This document shows, in pieces, positions 26,680-35,474 of a stretch of DNA of 64,000 bases; positions within the stretch are counted from its first letter, which is position 1; every line of letters begins with the position of its first letter. The DNA is taken from assembly GCA_001801085.1 (NCBI GenBank), contig MGWR01000021.1, positions 1-64,000 on the forward strand, given 5' to 3'. This stretch comes from Gallionellales bacterium GWA2_60_142 (GTDB lineage Bacteria > Pseudomonadota > Gammaproteobacteria > Burkholderiales > Gallionellaceae). A program made the position numbers and the translations under genes. The notes beneath the pieces were generated by a model that was not told the DNA's origin, did no database searches, and saw nothing but the letters and a program-made list of their open reading frames with translations.

Positions 26680-27105
26680 ATGTGGCTACAAAAAGAGATA
26701 CGCCTGCAAGCGAAGCCGCGCGGCTTCCATCTGGTCACCGACGAGTTGCTACGCGAGCTGCCGGAACTGCGCGACTTCTACGTCGGGATGATGAACGTGT
26801 TCATCATGCACACCTCGGCATCATTAACGCTGAACGAGAACGCCGACCCGACGGTGCGGCAGGATTTTGAGAGTTTCTTCAACCGCGCGGTGCCTGAGGA
26901 CGAGCCTTACTACCGCCATCGCGACGAGGGCTCGGACGACCTGCCCGCGCATATCAAGTCCAGCCTGCTGGGCAGCAGCCTGAACATCCCCGTCTTCAAC
27001 GGACGTCCCGCGCTGGGAACCTGGCAGGGCATCTATCTGTGCGAACATCGCGACCACGGCGGCAGTCGCCGCATCGTGGTGACGGTGCAGGGGGAACGAG
27101 CATGA
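26680..27105 (+). CDS. yjbQ: YjbQ/UPF0047 family protein
   Basis: A 141-aa protein of the conserved YjbQ family, described as having a promiscuous thiamine-phosphate-synthase activity. Signature parts are [36 protein letters not shown] (conserved His and Asn), [23 protein letters not shown] and [17 protein letters not shown] with metal-binding His. It is the first gene of a four-gene chain whose members all overlap by 4 bases (ATGA), a sign of strong translational coupling. Confidence 0.93.
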   Translation: MWLQKEIRLQAKPRGFHLVTDELLRELPELRDFYVGMMNVFIMHTSASLTLNENADPTVRQDFESFFNRAVPEDEPYYRHRDEGSDDLPAHIKSSLLGSSLNIPVFNGRPALGTWQGIYLCEHRDHGGSRRIVVTVQGERA

Positions 27106-27386
27106 GCGATACGATCAAGACGTTGCGACTGGTGATGCATGGCCGTGTGCAGGGCGTGTGGTTTCGCGACTCGATGCGCCGCGAGGCCGAGCATCTGGGC
27201 GTCAGCGGCTGGGTGCGCAACCGCAGCGACGGCGCGGTGGAGGCGATGGTGCAGGGCGCGGCGGGCGCGGTGGACGAGCTGGTGCGCTGGGCGCATCGCG
27301 GCCCGCAGCTCGCCGAGGTGGAGCGCGTCGAGGCCGAGCCGGGCAGCGGGAGTTTTGCGGGCTTCGAAGTGCGGGGTTCGGCATGA
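27102..27386 (+). CDS. acyP: Acylphosphatase
   Basis: A 94-aa enzyme that hydrolyses acyl phosphates. The active-site loop [16 protein letters not shown] carries the catalytic Arg, and [17 protein letters not shown] holds the catalytic Asn. ATG 27102 overlaps the yjbQ stop by 4 bases; the longer track frame starts inside yjbQ. The C-terminus [10 protein letters not shown] is typical. Confidence 0.94.
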   Translation: MSDTIKTLRLVMHGRVQGVWFRDSMRREAEHLGVSGWVRNRSDGAVEAMVQGAAGAVDELVRWAHRGPQLAEVERVEAEPGSGSFAGFEVRGSA

Positions 27387-28030
27387 ACACTTTCGTGCCG
27401 CCCGACGCGCTGCTGTTCGTCACTTCGGATTGTCCGCATTGCGCGACGGTGAAGCGCGGGCTAGACGAGCTGGTACGGCAGGGGCTCATCGGCAAGGTGG
27501 CGGTGGTCGATGCGTCCGCGCATCCCGAACGGGCGGCGGAACATGGCGTGCGCACCGCCCCTTGGCTGCGGCTGGGGCCGTTCACGTTGACCGGGGCGCA
27601 GAGTGTTTCAGAGTTGCGCCAGTGGGCGGAATGGGCGAGCGGCGAGGAGGGCATCGCGCGCTATGTCGTGCATCTGTTGAAGCTGGGCGAGTTCCAGCAT
27701 GCCGTCGCCTTCGTCTCTGCGGATGCGCAGCGCCTCAAGCCGCTGCTGGACATCCTCGCCGACACCGATGCAGGCATTGATCAGCGTCTCGGTGTCAGCG
27801 CGCTGCTGGAACGCTATGCCGACACACCCGAACTGCGAGCCTTGCTGCCGCAACTGGCCGAACTCAGCCGCGATGCAGACCATCGCGTGCGCGCTGATGC
27901 CTGCCATCTGCTCGGCCTGACAGGCAGCGCCGAGGCGCTCGGCCATGTCGAGGCCCGCCTGGCCGACGAAAATGAAGAAGTGCGCGAGATCGCGGCGGAG
28001 GCGATACAAAGACTGGGAGGGACGGCATGA
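27383..28030 (+). CDS. Thioredoxin-like protein fused to HEAT repeats
   Basis: A 215-aa protein starting at ATG 27383, overlapping acyP. Residues 1-85 form a glutaredoxin/thioredoxin-like domain with active site TSDCPHCATVKRGLD and the cis-Pro segment VRTAPWLRLG. Residues about 95-215 are helical HEAT-like repeats (LRALLPQLAELSRDADHRVRADACHLLGL and the next copy ALGHVEARLADENEEVREIAAEAI). The fusion suggests a redox-active protein that docks onto a partner. It overlaps yrbG at its 3' end. Confidence 0.82.
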   Translation: MNTFVPPDALLFVTSDCPHCATVKRGLDELVRQGLIGKVAVVDASAHPERAAEHGVRTAPWLRLGPFTLTGAQSVSELRQWAEWASGEEGIARYVVHLLKLGEFQHAVAFVSADAQRLKPLLDILADTDAGIDQRLGVSALLERYADTPELRALLPQLAELSRDADHRVRADACHLLGLTGSAEALGHVEARLADENEEVREIAAEAIQRLGGTA

Positions 28031-28995
28031 TTACCGCATCGCTCGCGGTCGTGCTGGGGCTGGCGCTGCTGGTTTACAGCGCCGACCGTTTTATCGAGGG
28101 CGCGGCTGCCGCCGCACGGCATTGGGGCATGCCGCCGCTGCTGATCGGCATGGTGGTCGTCGGCTTCGGCACCTCCGCGCCGGAGATGACGGTCTCCGCG
28201 CTGGCGGCTTACCAGGGAAATCCTGGCATCGCGCTCGGCAACGCCTATGGTTCGAACATCGCCAACATCGCGCTGATCCTCGGGGTGACCGCGCTGATCA
28301 GCTCTATCCCGGTGCATTCGCAGGTGTTGCGCAAGGAGTTGCCGCTGCTGACCGCGGTGACGCTGCTGGCGGCGTGGCAGTTGCACGACGGCGAAGTCTC
28401 CCGCGCCGATGCCTGGGTGTTGTTCGGCGTGTTCGCCGCGGTGATGGGCTGGAGCATCTGGCAGGGGACGCGCAAGCGGCGCGATGCGTTGGGGCGCGAG
28501 ATGGTGCAGGAGTTGCGCGAACATGCGATGCCGTTGCGGCAGGCGCTGTTCTGGGTGGTTGCCGGCCTGCTGCTGCTCGTGGTCAGTTCGCGCCTGCTGG
28601 TCTGGGGCGCGGTGGAGATCGCGCAGGCGCTGGGCGTCAGCGACCTGATCATCGGCTTGACCGTGGTCGCGGTGGGCACCTCGCTGCCGGAACTGGCCTC
28701 TTCCATCGTCGCCGCGCGCAAGGGCGAGCACGACATCGCATTGGGCAACGTCATCGGTTCCAATATGTTCAACACGCTGGCCGTGGTGGGCATCGCCGGG
28801 ATGATCTCGCCTATGCAGGTCGGGCTGGAGGTCTTCTCGCGGGACATGCCGGTGATGGCGCTGCTGACGGTGTCGCTGTTCGTTTTCTGCTACGGCTTCC
28901 GCGGGCCGGATCGCATCAGCCGCCCCGAAGGCGGGATGCTGCTGCTGGCTTACGTCACCTACACCGTCTGGCTGCTGGGGACGGCCTTCGGCTAG
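28027..28995 (+). CDS. yrbG: CaCA-family Na+/Ca2+ antiporter-like protein
   Basis: A 322-aa inner-membrane exchanger with about ten helices. The two inverted alpha-repeat motifs are clear: VVGFGTSAPEMTVS with GNAYGSNIANIALILG in the first half, and VAVGTSLPELASS with GNVIGSNMFNTLAVVG in the second. The acidic residues of PEM and PEL are the ion-binding ones. It ends the four-gene overlapping chain and converges with the reductase gene 9 bases away. Ion specificity cannot be read from sequence. Confidence 0.92.
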   Translation: MITASLAVVLGLALLVYSADRFIEGAAAAARHWGMPPLLIGMVVVGFGTSAPEMTVSALAAYQGNPGIALGNAYGSNIANIALILGVTALISSIPVHSQVLRKELPLLTAVTLLAAWQLHDGEVSRADAWVLFGVFAAVMGWSIWQGTRKRRDALGREMVQELREHAMPLRQALFWVVAGLLLLVVSSRLLVWGAVEIAQALGVSDLIIGLTVVAVGTSLPELASSIVAARKGEHDIALGNVIGSNMFNTLAVVGIAGMISPMQVGLEVFSRDMPVMALLTVSLFVFCYGFRGPDRISRPEGGMLLLAYVTYTVWLLGTAFG

Positions 28996-29004
28996 CCTGA
29001 GCGC

Positions 29005-30498
29005 TCACTTCACATTTGCCACGGCGACCCGCGTCTTGGGCAGGCCGCGGTCCAGGAAGAAGCGCTCGGCGATGTTCACCGCATCTTCCGGGCCGGCGAT
29101 GTAGATGTCTCCCTGAAGCAGTTCCGCATCGGCCGCGACGATATCGCCCAGTTGCCCGAGCAGCGTCTCTTTGCGTTTGCCGCTGACGGTGCGCAGGTCG
29201 AAGCCGGCGATATGTTCCTCGTGGCGGAAGTTGTCCAGTGCGTCCTGCCAGGCCTGTGCGATGTTCTGAAGGTAGATGTGCTGCGGGCTGGAGCCGAACC
29301 AGTGCAGGCATATGCTTTCCGCTTCGAGCGACAGCGCGTGTTCGATCAGGCTCTTGATCGGAGCGAAGCCGGTATCGAAGGCGAAGAAGTACAGGGGGCG
29401 CGGGGATTTCTCGTGCAGGATGAATTCGCCCTGCGGCCCCTCGATCTCCACCACGTCGTTGTGGTGCAGGCGGTCGAAGACATAATCCGAGAACAGGTTG
29501 CCGGGCTGCCTGTGGATGTGGAACAGCAGGTTGCGGTCGTCGCAGGGGCAGCTGGCGATGGGTAGTTCTGCGCTATAGGCTTGCCCGACGCGCAGCGTGA
29601 CGCTCTGTCCCGCGAGGAAGCGCAGGCGCTGGGTGCGCGGGGTCTGCAGGTGCAGCAATAGCATGTCGTCGTTGAGATGCCCGGTCGTTTTGACATGGGC
29701 TTCGATCTGCTGGAAGGGGATGTCCTGCACGCCGCCCGCCACGGGTGCCTCGATCACCAGATCGCTGACGGCGGTATTGCTGCACAGCAGGATATAGCCC
29801 TGGTTCTTTTCCGCCTCGGAGATGACGAAGTCGTGCGACCGCGTCTTCTTCACTTCGCCGGACACCACCCTGGCCTTGCACAGGCCGCAGTTGCCGCCGC
29901 TGCAACCGTAGTTGAGCGGTATGCCCGCCCTCATTGCCGCCTCCAGCAGGGTGTCGTGCCCTTCGACCAAGAAGTCGTGTCTGCTCGGCAATATGGTCAC
30001 CTGGGCGGCGATGATGCGCAGGACGCTGTCTTTGATCTCCAGCGGATTGATGAATCCAGGTTCCATCGCCGACTCCACTTCCTGTTTGATCCATGTTTTC
30101 AGTTCCGCCATCGTCATGCGCGATTCCGGGGGCAGCCGGGATTCGGTCTCGGCCAGCTTGTCCCATAGCTTGCCCAGCAACGTATTGAACTGCCTGACTT
30201 GCCCCTGATTGATCGCCAGCGTCTTGCCGAGTTCGGTGACGCGCGCGGCCAGTACTTCCGCATCGGGCAGGGCTCGCTCGAATACGCGTTTGCCGAAAGC
30301 CCGTTCCTTGATCTGGGCGACCCGTCTGGACTCGGCGGTGTCTTCCAGTTGCGCGTCCGGATAGCAGACCAGCAGATTGCCGACCGTGACCATCCCGTCG
30401 TGGGAGATCATCTCGCCGCGCTGGATCTTCTTCTGCAGTTCCGCGCGCGTCACGCCGATCAATCTTGCGGCGCGCGTCAGGCTCAGCATCTCGTTCAT
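29005..30498 (-). CDS. [2Fe-2S] ferredoxin-FAD reductase with HTH-like N-terminus
   Basis: A 497-aa electron-transfer protein. C-terminal two thirds: plant-type ferredoxin (about 168-255; NYGCSGGNCGLCKARVVSG and later ILLC supply the four cysteines), FAD-binding barrel (about 260-360; SVTLRVGQAY, LPIASCPCDD), and NAD(P) domain (about 370-495; FFAFDTGFAPIKSLIEH, GDIYIAGPEDAV). This is the phenol-hydroxylase/AscD reductase type. The first 150 residues are unusual: an HTH-like SLTRAARLIGVTRAELQKKI and a coiled coil. GGGGGATG precedes the ATG. No oxygenase gene is adjacent. Confidence 0.85.
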   Translation of the reverse strand: MNEMLSLTRAARLIGVTRAELQKKIQRGEMISHDGMVTVGNLLVCYPDAQLEDTAESRRVAQIKERAFGKRVFERALPDAEVLAARVTELGKTLAINQGQVRQFNTLLGKLWDKLAETESRLPPESRMTMAELKTWIKQEVESAMEPGFINPLEIKDSVLRIIAAQVTILPSRHDFLVEGHDTLLEAAMRAGIPLNYGCSGGNCGLCKARVVSGEVKKTRSHDFVISEAEKNQGYILLCSNTAVSDLVIEAPVAGGVQDIPFQQIEAHVKTTGHLNDDMLLLHLQTPRTQRLRFLAGQSVTLRVGQAYSAELPIASCPCDDRNLLFHIHRQPGNLFSDYVFDRLHHNDVVEIEGPQGEFILHEKSPRPLYFFAFDTGFAPIKSLIEHALSLEAESICLHWFGSSPQHIYLQNIAQAWQDALDNFRHEEHIAGFDLRTVSGKRKETLLGQLGDIVAADAELLQGDIYIAGPEDAVNIAERFFLDRGLPKTRVAVANVK

Positions 30499-30576
30499 CG
30501 CATCCCCCGTTAAAGGTGTCAGGCTCGAACTGCGATCGCTTGCTTATCTCCTCTTGGTGCTAACGTCCGTCGGTGT

Positions 30577-31518
30577 TCACGGCATGCCAGCTACATGGCG
30601 GGTCTCGTTCAGCTTAGCCAGTTTTGCCTTCAGTTCCGGCAGGATCGCGGCAACGGCTTTTTCGCCTTCGAGCACCGCCTTGTTGCGACCGCTCGTGTCG
30701 GCTGCGGGAAGGCCTGCGATGACCGGGCGAATCACAATGTCCGCGCTGGAGTGCTCGTGGCGATTGAGCGTCTGTCCGAAGATGGAAAAACTCTGGCGCA
30801 TGATATCGACCATCCCGGTCGTTTTCCTGTCCTGCGGGCGGTCCGAAATATCGACGGCGATGACGAAATCCGCGCCCGCCGCGCGGGCAGCGCTGGCCGG
30901 AACCGGGGCGACGAGCCCGCCGTCCACGTACTCTTGACCGTTGATGGCGACCGGCTGGAAAAACACCGGAATGGACGAGGAGGCGCGTACCGCCATGCCG
31001 GTGTTACCAGAGCGGAATACGATCATCTCGCCGTTACCCAAGTTGGTGGCGACTGCGCCGAAGGTCTTCCGGAGTTTTTCTATCGGACGACCGCCGACAT
31101 TTTTGTTGATGAAGTCTTGCAAGGCCTGCCCCTTGATGCAGCCCCGCTTGTCCGAGATCATGGCCTCGGCCATGCAGCGGTAGAAACCCGAGCCGTCGAG
31201 CACTTGCTCTTCTTCCAGCGTCATGGACAGTTCTTGAATCTGGAAGCCGTTGAGTCCGGACGCATAGAGCGCGCCCACGACCGAGCCCGCGCTGGTCCCC
31301 ACGACGATGTCGGGAGAGATGCCTTGCGCTTCCAGCGCCTTGATTACGCCGACGTGCGCAAAGCCGCGCGCCGCGCCGCCGCCCAAGGCGAGCGCGATTT
31401 TGGCGGGCGGACGCTCCACGATAACGGGCGTGGGCGGAGACGGTGTCTGTTCGGGCGGCTTGGGTGTGCTGCATCCGGTTACGGAGAGCAGGAGGAGGGC
31501 GAAGGCGACTTTTTTCAT
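30577..31518 (-). CDS. Patatin-like phospholipase lipoprotein
   Basis: A 313-aa lipoprotein of the RssA/patatin family. ATG 31518 (MKKVAFALLLLSVTGC) gives a lipobox with Cys near 16, whereas the longer track frame runs into the kinase gene. The acyl-hydrolase motifs are intact: oxyanion hole GGGAARG (near 47), nucleophile GTSAGS (near 75) and catalytic Asp in DGGLVAPVP (near 199). After the lipobox is a Pro-rich linker. Predicted as an envelope-attached phospholipase or esterase; the substrate is not known. Confidence 0.9.
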   Translation of the reverse strand: MKKVAFALLLLSVTGCSTPKPPEQTPSPPTPVIVERPPAKIALALGGGAARGFAHVGVIKALEAQGISPDIVVGTSAGSVVGALYASGLNGFQIQELSMTLEEEQVLDGSGFYRCMAEAMISDKRGCIKGQALQDFINKNVGGRPIEKLRKTFGAVATNLGNGEMIVFRSGNTGMAVRASSSIPVFFQPVAINGQEYVDGGLVAPVPASAARAAGADFVIAVDISDRPQDRKTTGMVDIMRQSFSIFGQTLNRHEHSSADIVIRPVIAGLPAADTSGRNKAVLEGEKAVAAILPELKAKLAKLNETRHVAGMP

Positions 31519-31571
31519 GGTTCGGGTTCGGGAGCTTTCGGCGACGGGACGGGATTCGTAAGCGGGAGAAA

Positions 31572-32879
31572 CTATACCGCGAGCTTCGCCAGTTCGCCGC
31601 AGATTTCCGCGAACAGCGGACGCAGGCTCGTTTCTGCGTGATCGCAGCGTTGCTGTAGTGCGTGCAGCGCGGCCATATCTTCGGGCGATGCATCGCAGCG
31701 ATCCAGCAACTCTTCCAGCAGGCAGGCATAGGCGCGCACTTCGAGGCGTTGCAATGCGATGGCTTGTTGTGGGTCGGGCGGCAGGAAAGAGGCCGCGCCG
31801 AAATCTCCGAGCAGGCAGTCGCCTTCGTCGCTCCACAGGATGTTGTGCGCGTACAGGTCGCCGTGCATGATGCCTTGCGCATGGAGATGCTCCGCGACAG
31901 ACGCGATGCCGAGCGCGATGTTCAGCGCGACGGGCAGCGTGAAGCGGAGTTCCTGCGGGTAGATGTCTCGGGTGCAGGATTCTAGGCTGGGCGGGCTGGC
32001 GAGGTTGCGGAAGCTGGGGGCGATCAGCGACATCACCAGACCCGGCATCTGCTCTGGATGTTCGCAAACCTTGCCGATCACGGGTATCAGTCCGGGGTGC
32101 GCGCCGGCCGCGAGGCTGGCGGCCTTCTCGCTACGCGGCAGGCCGTCGCTGGTGAGCACGCCCTTGAACATCTTCACGGCCACCGGCTCGTCGCTCGCAT
32201 GGTGATGCGCGCGGTGGATCACGCCGGACGCGCCTTCGCCCAGCCTGTGCTGCAATTCCAGCGTGTGCCACTCGACCTCTGCGATATGCAGATGCTCCAG
32301 CGCGGCGGCTTCGCTGCCGTCGCTGCACGGGTTGCCGGAACAGGCCAGCCAGGCGAGGCGGGGCAGGGTGAGCAACCAGTCGGGCAGATGCTCGAAACGG
32401 TTCGCGGCGATGCGCAGCAGTTCCAGGTTCTTGCAGTCAGCCAGTTCGTCCGGCAGGCGCTGCAACTGGTTGCCGGCCAGCATGAGTTTCTGCAGCCGCG
32501 AACACTTGCGGATCTCTGCGGGCAGTTCGTGCAGGCGGTTGTCGGTGAGGATCAGCCAGCGCAGTCTTGCGGGCAGGGCTGCTGCGGGCAACTCGCTGAT
32601 CTGGTTGGCCTTGAAGCCGATCATCTCCAGATTCGCGCAGCGTCCCAGCACTTCCGGCACGCGGGTGAAGTCGTTGTCGGAGCAGAAGATCACGCGCAGC
32701 CTGTGCAGGCGGTGCAGGTCGTCCGGCAGGCTGGAAAGCCGGTTGCCGGAGAGGTTGAGTATCTCCAGCGAGTCGGCCAGATCGAATATCTCGCGCGGGA
32801 ATTCGGTCAGCCCGCAGGAAAGATCGAGACGCTTGATGCCGGCCAGTTCGCCGGCGCGCAAGGATGCCAGAGTGTGCAT
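31572..32879 (-). CDS. Leucine-rich-repeat protein kinase
   Basis: A 435-aa soluble fusion. Residues about 15-205 contain seven to eight LRR units (SLEILNLSGNRLSSLPDDL, LRVIFCSDNDFTRVPEVL, LRWLILTDNRLHELPAEI and so on). Residues about 215-435 form a protein kinase-like domain: Gly loop LGEGASGVI, VAVKMF, catalytic loop HGDLYAHNILW (HxDxxxxN pattern) and DFGAA in place of DFG. Such LRR-kinase fusions occur in some proteobacteria, but no target is known. It lies between the lipoprotein and a diguanylate cyclase gene, all on the minus strand. No export signal is seen. Confidence 0.88.
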   Translation of the reverse strand: MHTLASLRAGELAGIKRLDLSCGLTEFPREIFDLADSLEILNLSGNRLSSLPDDLHRLHRLRVIFCSDNDFTRVPEVLGRCANLEMIGFKANQISELPAAALPARLRWLILTDNRLHELPAEIRKCSRLQKLMLAGNQLQRLPDELADCKNLELLRIAANRFEHLPDWLLTLPRLAWLACSGNPCSDGSEAAALEHLHIAEVEWHTLELQHRLGEGASGVIHRAHHHASDEPVAVKMFKGVLTSDGLPRSEKAASLAAGAHPGLIPVIGKVCEHPEQMPGLVMSLIAPSFRNLASPPSLESCTRDIYPQELRFTLPVALNIALGIASVAEHLHAQGIMHGDLYAHNILWSDEGDCLLGDFGAASFLPPDPQQAIALQRLEVRAYACLLEELLDRCDASPEDMAALHALQQRCDHAETSLRPLFAEICGELAKLAV

Positions 32880-32900
32880 GAGGAAGGGGACTCTGGCTGG

Positions 32901-35297
32901 TCAGGAATGTTCCGGATCTTGAGGGCCGGAAGGCGGTGACTGATCGCGGATTCCGATATGGTATGTGTTCTTGCCGGCCACCTTGGCCATGTACATGGCA
33001 TGATCGGCTTGTCTTACCAGCTCGTCTTCGTTGCGGGCATCTTCGGAGTAGCGCGCGATGCCGATGCTGATACCGATATGCACCCGGTTTCCATCTATGT
33101 CGAAGGGGGCGGAAATGGCGTCGATGATTTTCTGCGCGATGGCGACGACATCTTCCTGCTTGTGCGCATCGTTGAGGATGATGGTGAATTCGTCACCGCC
33201 CAGGCGCGATACGGTGTCGCTTTCCCGAACGCAGGCGGACATGCGCTCTGCCGTGATTTTCAGCACCATGTCTCCGGCATGATGCCCTTGGGTGTCGTTT
33301 ACCTTTTTGAAGCCGTCCAGATCTAGGTACAGCAGAGTCAGTCCGACCTCGTGCCGTTTCGCCAGCACCAGAGCCTGACGCAGGCGGTCGTAGAACAAGG
33401 CCCGGTTCGGCAGGCCGGTCAGTGTGTCGAAGTGCGCCATGCGCTCGATGCGTTGTTGGATCTCCTGCTGTTCGGTAATGTCCTGAATGGTGCCGACGGA
33501 GCGTATCGGGGCGCCTTTCGTGTCAAAAGAGGTTTGGCAACGTTCGTGTACCCACTTGATGCGTCCATCCCGCATGAGCAGGCGATGGACGATTTCATAA
33601 GGCTGCCGGGTTTGCAGCGAATCGGTGTAGGCGCTATTCACCGCGTCTCGGTCTTCAGGATGAACGGCATTGAGGAATCCTTCGTAGGTCGGTGCGAAAT
33701 CATGCGATTCGATTTCGAACAGCCTGAAAACCTGTTCCGACCAGAAGAGCTCGCCGCTGATGTGATCCAGCGCCCAGTTGCCGAGATGCGAAATACGCTG
33801 GGCTTCCACCAGTCTTTCTTCGCTCTCGCGCATGCGGGCCTCTGCCTGGATGCGTTCGGAGATGTCTCGGTTGGATGCCCGCCGTCCCAGGTATTTTCCC
33901 GTTGCGCTGAATACCGCCTGGCAACGGTGTTCCAGCCAACGTGTCTGGCCGTCGGGCAGCACGATGCGAACTATCAGTTCCGCGGGCTCGTCTTCCTCTT
34001 TCTCCAGTTGGTGAAGATGCTCCCTCATGTGCGGGCGGTCTTGCGGGTGGGTGATTCTGATCAGCAGATCCGGGTCGGCGATGAATTCTTCGACGGTGCG
34101 GCCGGTGATGCGCTCGCAGGATGGCGAGCAATAGACGTAATTTTCCGCTGGGTCTATCCAGGTTTCCCAGTTGTAGGTGTAATCCGCGACGGCTTTGTAG
34201 CTGACGTTTGCTTCGGCCAGCAAATGCCATGAGCGGGCCAGCACCCAGCAAGCCACGCCGGTCAGGGTTAGCAGCAAACCCAGGATCCATGCCGCCTTGC
34301 GCCAGATTGCCTGCCGAAGCGCGTCCAATTCACCTGCGGAATAATGTGTGATCGATTTCCATAAATACTGCCGGTATTCGAGTTCGCTGTGGCTCGGGGC
34401 GAACGCTACGCCGGTGCCGGAGGCGGTTTTCTGATTGGACAGGAGGGGATAAACCGTTCCCCATGTCCATATTCCGTCATCGAGTATGACTTGACCGCTA
34501 TCGCTGGCGCGTATGCGTTCCCATGCGGCCGGGGCGCGTGCCGCAAGGGTTAGTTCCTGACGATTGAATATGAATCCCCATTCGTCGGACGGGGCGGGGC
34601 TCATCAGCCAGTAACCTGCGCGATTGACGAGCATGCGGTGTTCGGCGATGTCGGCCGTTGCCTTGGTGTAGGCCTGCAGCAATTTGGCGCCGTAGTAGTT
34701 GAGTATGACGATCCCGCGATTCCGGCCTGTCGCGTCGGCAACCGGGGTGGCGATGCGGATCATGGGTTTGTAGGGGATCTCGATTTTTTCTTGCTCGATG
34801 TTGAGGTCGAGCGGTGAAACGAATATTTCGCCGGGATTGAGCCTGATCGTGTCGGTGAAATAGTAGCGGGCGCTTTTGTCCTGTAGTTTGTCTGCAGGTA
34901 CGGTTACGGGTTTGCCATTGATGAAATCGACGCGAACCATTTCCATGCCGTTCTCGTCGATCCAGCGTATCTGGTCGTAATCTTCCTTGCTGCTGGAAAA
35001 AATCGCGAAGTCTTCGGCCAGGTGCGTGAGGTGTTCCGGCGCAGGTTGCTCGATGGCGTTGCGCAGGGCGCTGTGCCCGGACAGGAACATGAGGTCTTTG
35101 GCGATGAATTCGATCTTGTCCGAGAGGGCGCTCGCTCCCAGCTTGGCGTTCGATTCCTGAAGATGGTGCAGTTGCGCGAGTTCGTTCTTGATCGAGTTAC
35201 TGGCAAAGAAAATCGCGCCGCCACTCAATAATAGAACCAGCGGCAAGAACAGTTGCAGGAACAGCGAGACGAGGCTTTTTGACTTGCTTTGTAACAT
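32901..35297 (-). CDS. Membrane diguanylate cyclase with double PAS
   Basis: A 798-aa sensor that makes c-di-GMP. Layout: TM helix (about 10-33), a long periplasmic sensor (about 34-335, double-Cache-like, IRWIDENGMEMVRVDF), second TM (about 338-360), PAS (about 375-490; YNWETWIDPAENYVYCSPS), PAS (about 500-620) and GGDEF domain (about 625-790). The active site is SRLGGDEF and the inhibitory I-site RESD lies five residues before it, so feedback control is expected. The Cache-type sensor points to a small external ligand. Confidence 0.92.
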   Translation of the reverse strand: MLQSKSKSLVSLFLQLFLPLVLLLSGGAIFFASNSIKNELAQLHHLQESNAKLGASALSDKIEFIAKDLMFLSGHSALRNAIEQPAPEHLTHLAEDFAIFSSSKEDYDQIRWIDENGMEMVRVDFINGKPVTVPADKLQDKSARYYFTDTIRLNPGEIFVSPLDLNIEQEKIEIPYKPMIRIATPVADATGRNRGIVILNYYGAKLLQAYTKATADIAEHRMLVNRAGYWLMSPAPSDEWGFIFNRQELTLAARAPAAWERIRASDSGQVILDDGIWTWGTVYPLLSNQKTASGTGVAFAPSHSELEYRQYLWKSITHYSAGELDALRQAIWRKAAWILGLLLTLTGVACWVLARSWHLLAEANVSYKAVADYTYNWETWIDPAENYVYCSPSCERITGRTVEEFIADPDLLIRITHPQDRPHMREHLHQLEKEEDEPAELIVRIVLPDGQTRWLEHRCQAVFSATGKYLGRRASNRDISERIQAEARMRESEERLVEAQRISHLGNWALDHISGELFWSEQVFRLFEIESHDFAPTYEGFLNAVHPEDRDAVNSAYTDSLQTRQPYEIVHRLLMRDGRIKWVHERCQTSFDTKGAPIRSVGTIQDITEQQEIQQRIERMAHFDTLTGLPNRALFYDRLRQALVLAKRHEVGLTLLYLDLDGFKKVNDTQGHHAGDMVLKITAERMSACVRESDTVSRLGGDEFTIILNDAHKQEDVVAIAQKIIDAISAPFDIDGNRVHIGISIGIARYSEDARNEDELVRQADHAMYMAKVAGKNTYHIGIRDQSPPSGPQDPEHS

Positions 35298-35474
35298 GAT
35301 GATCTCTGGACTCCCGGCTTGATATTATGCCGGAATCTCTCCTGCGTCATTCGGTCGATGGGAGCGGCTGCGCGGTTCGATGAGGACGGATTCCTCGAAT
35401 CTCCGCAAGCGGAAGAATGTGTTTCCACCGCCGGGTGACCGGCAGGTCGATTGCCTGGCGTCAGGACTTGCCGG

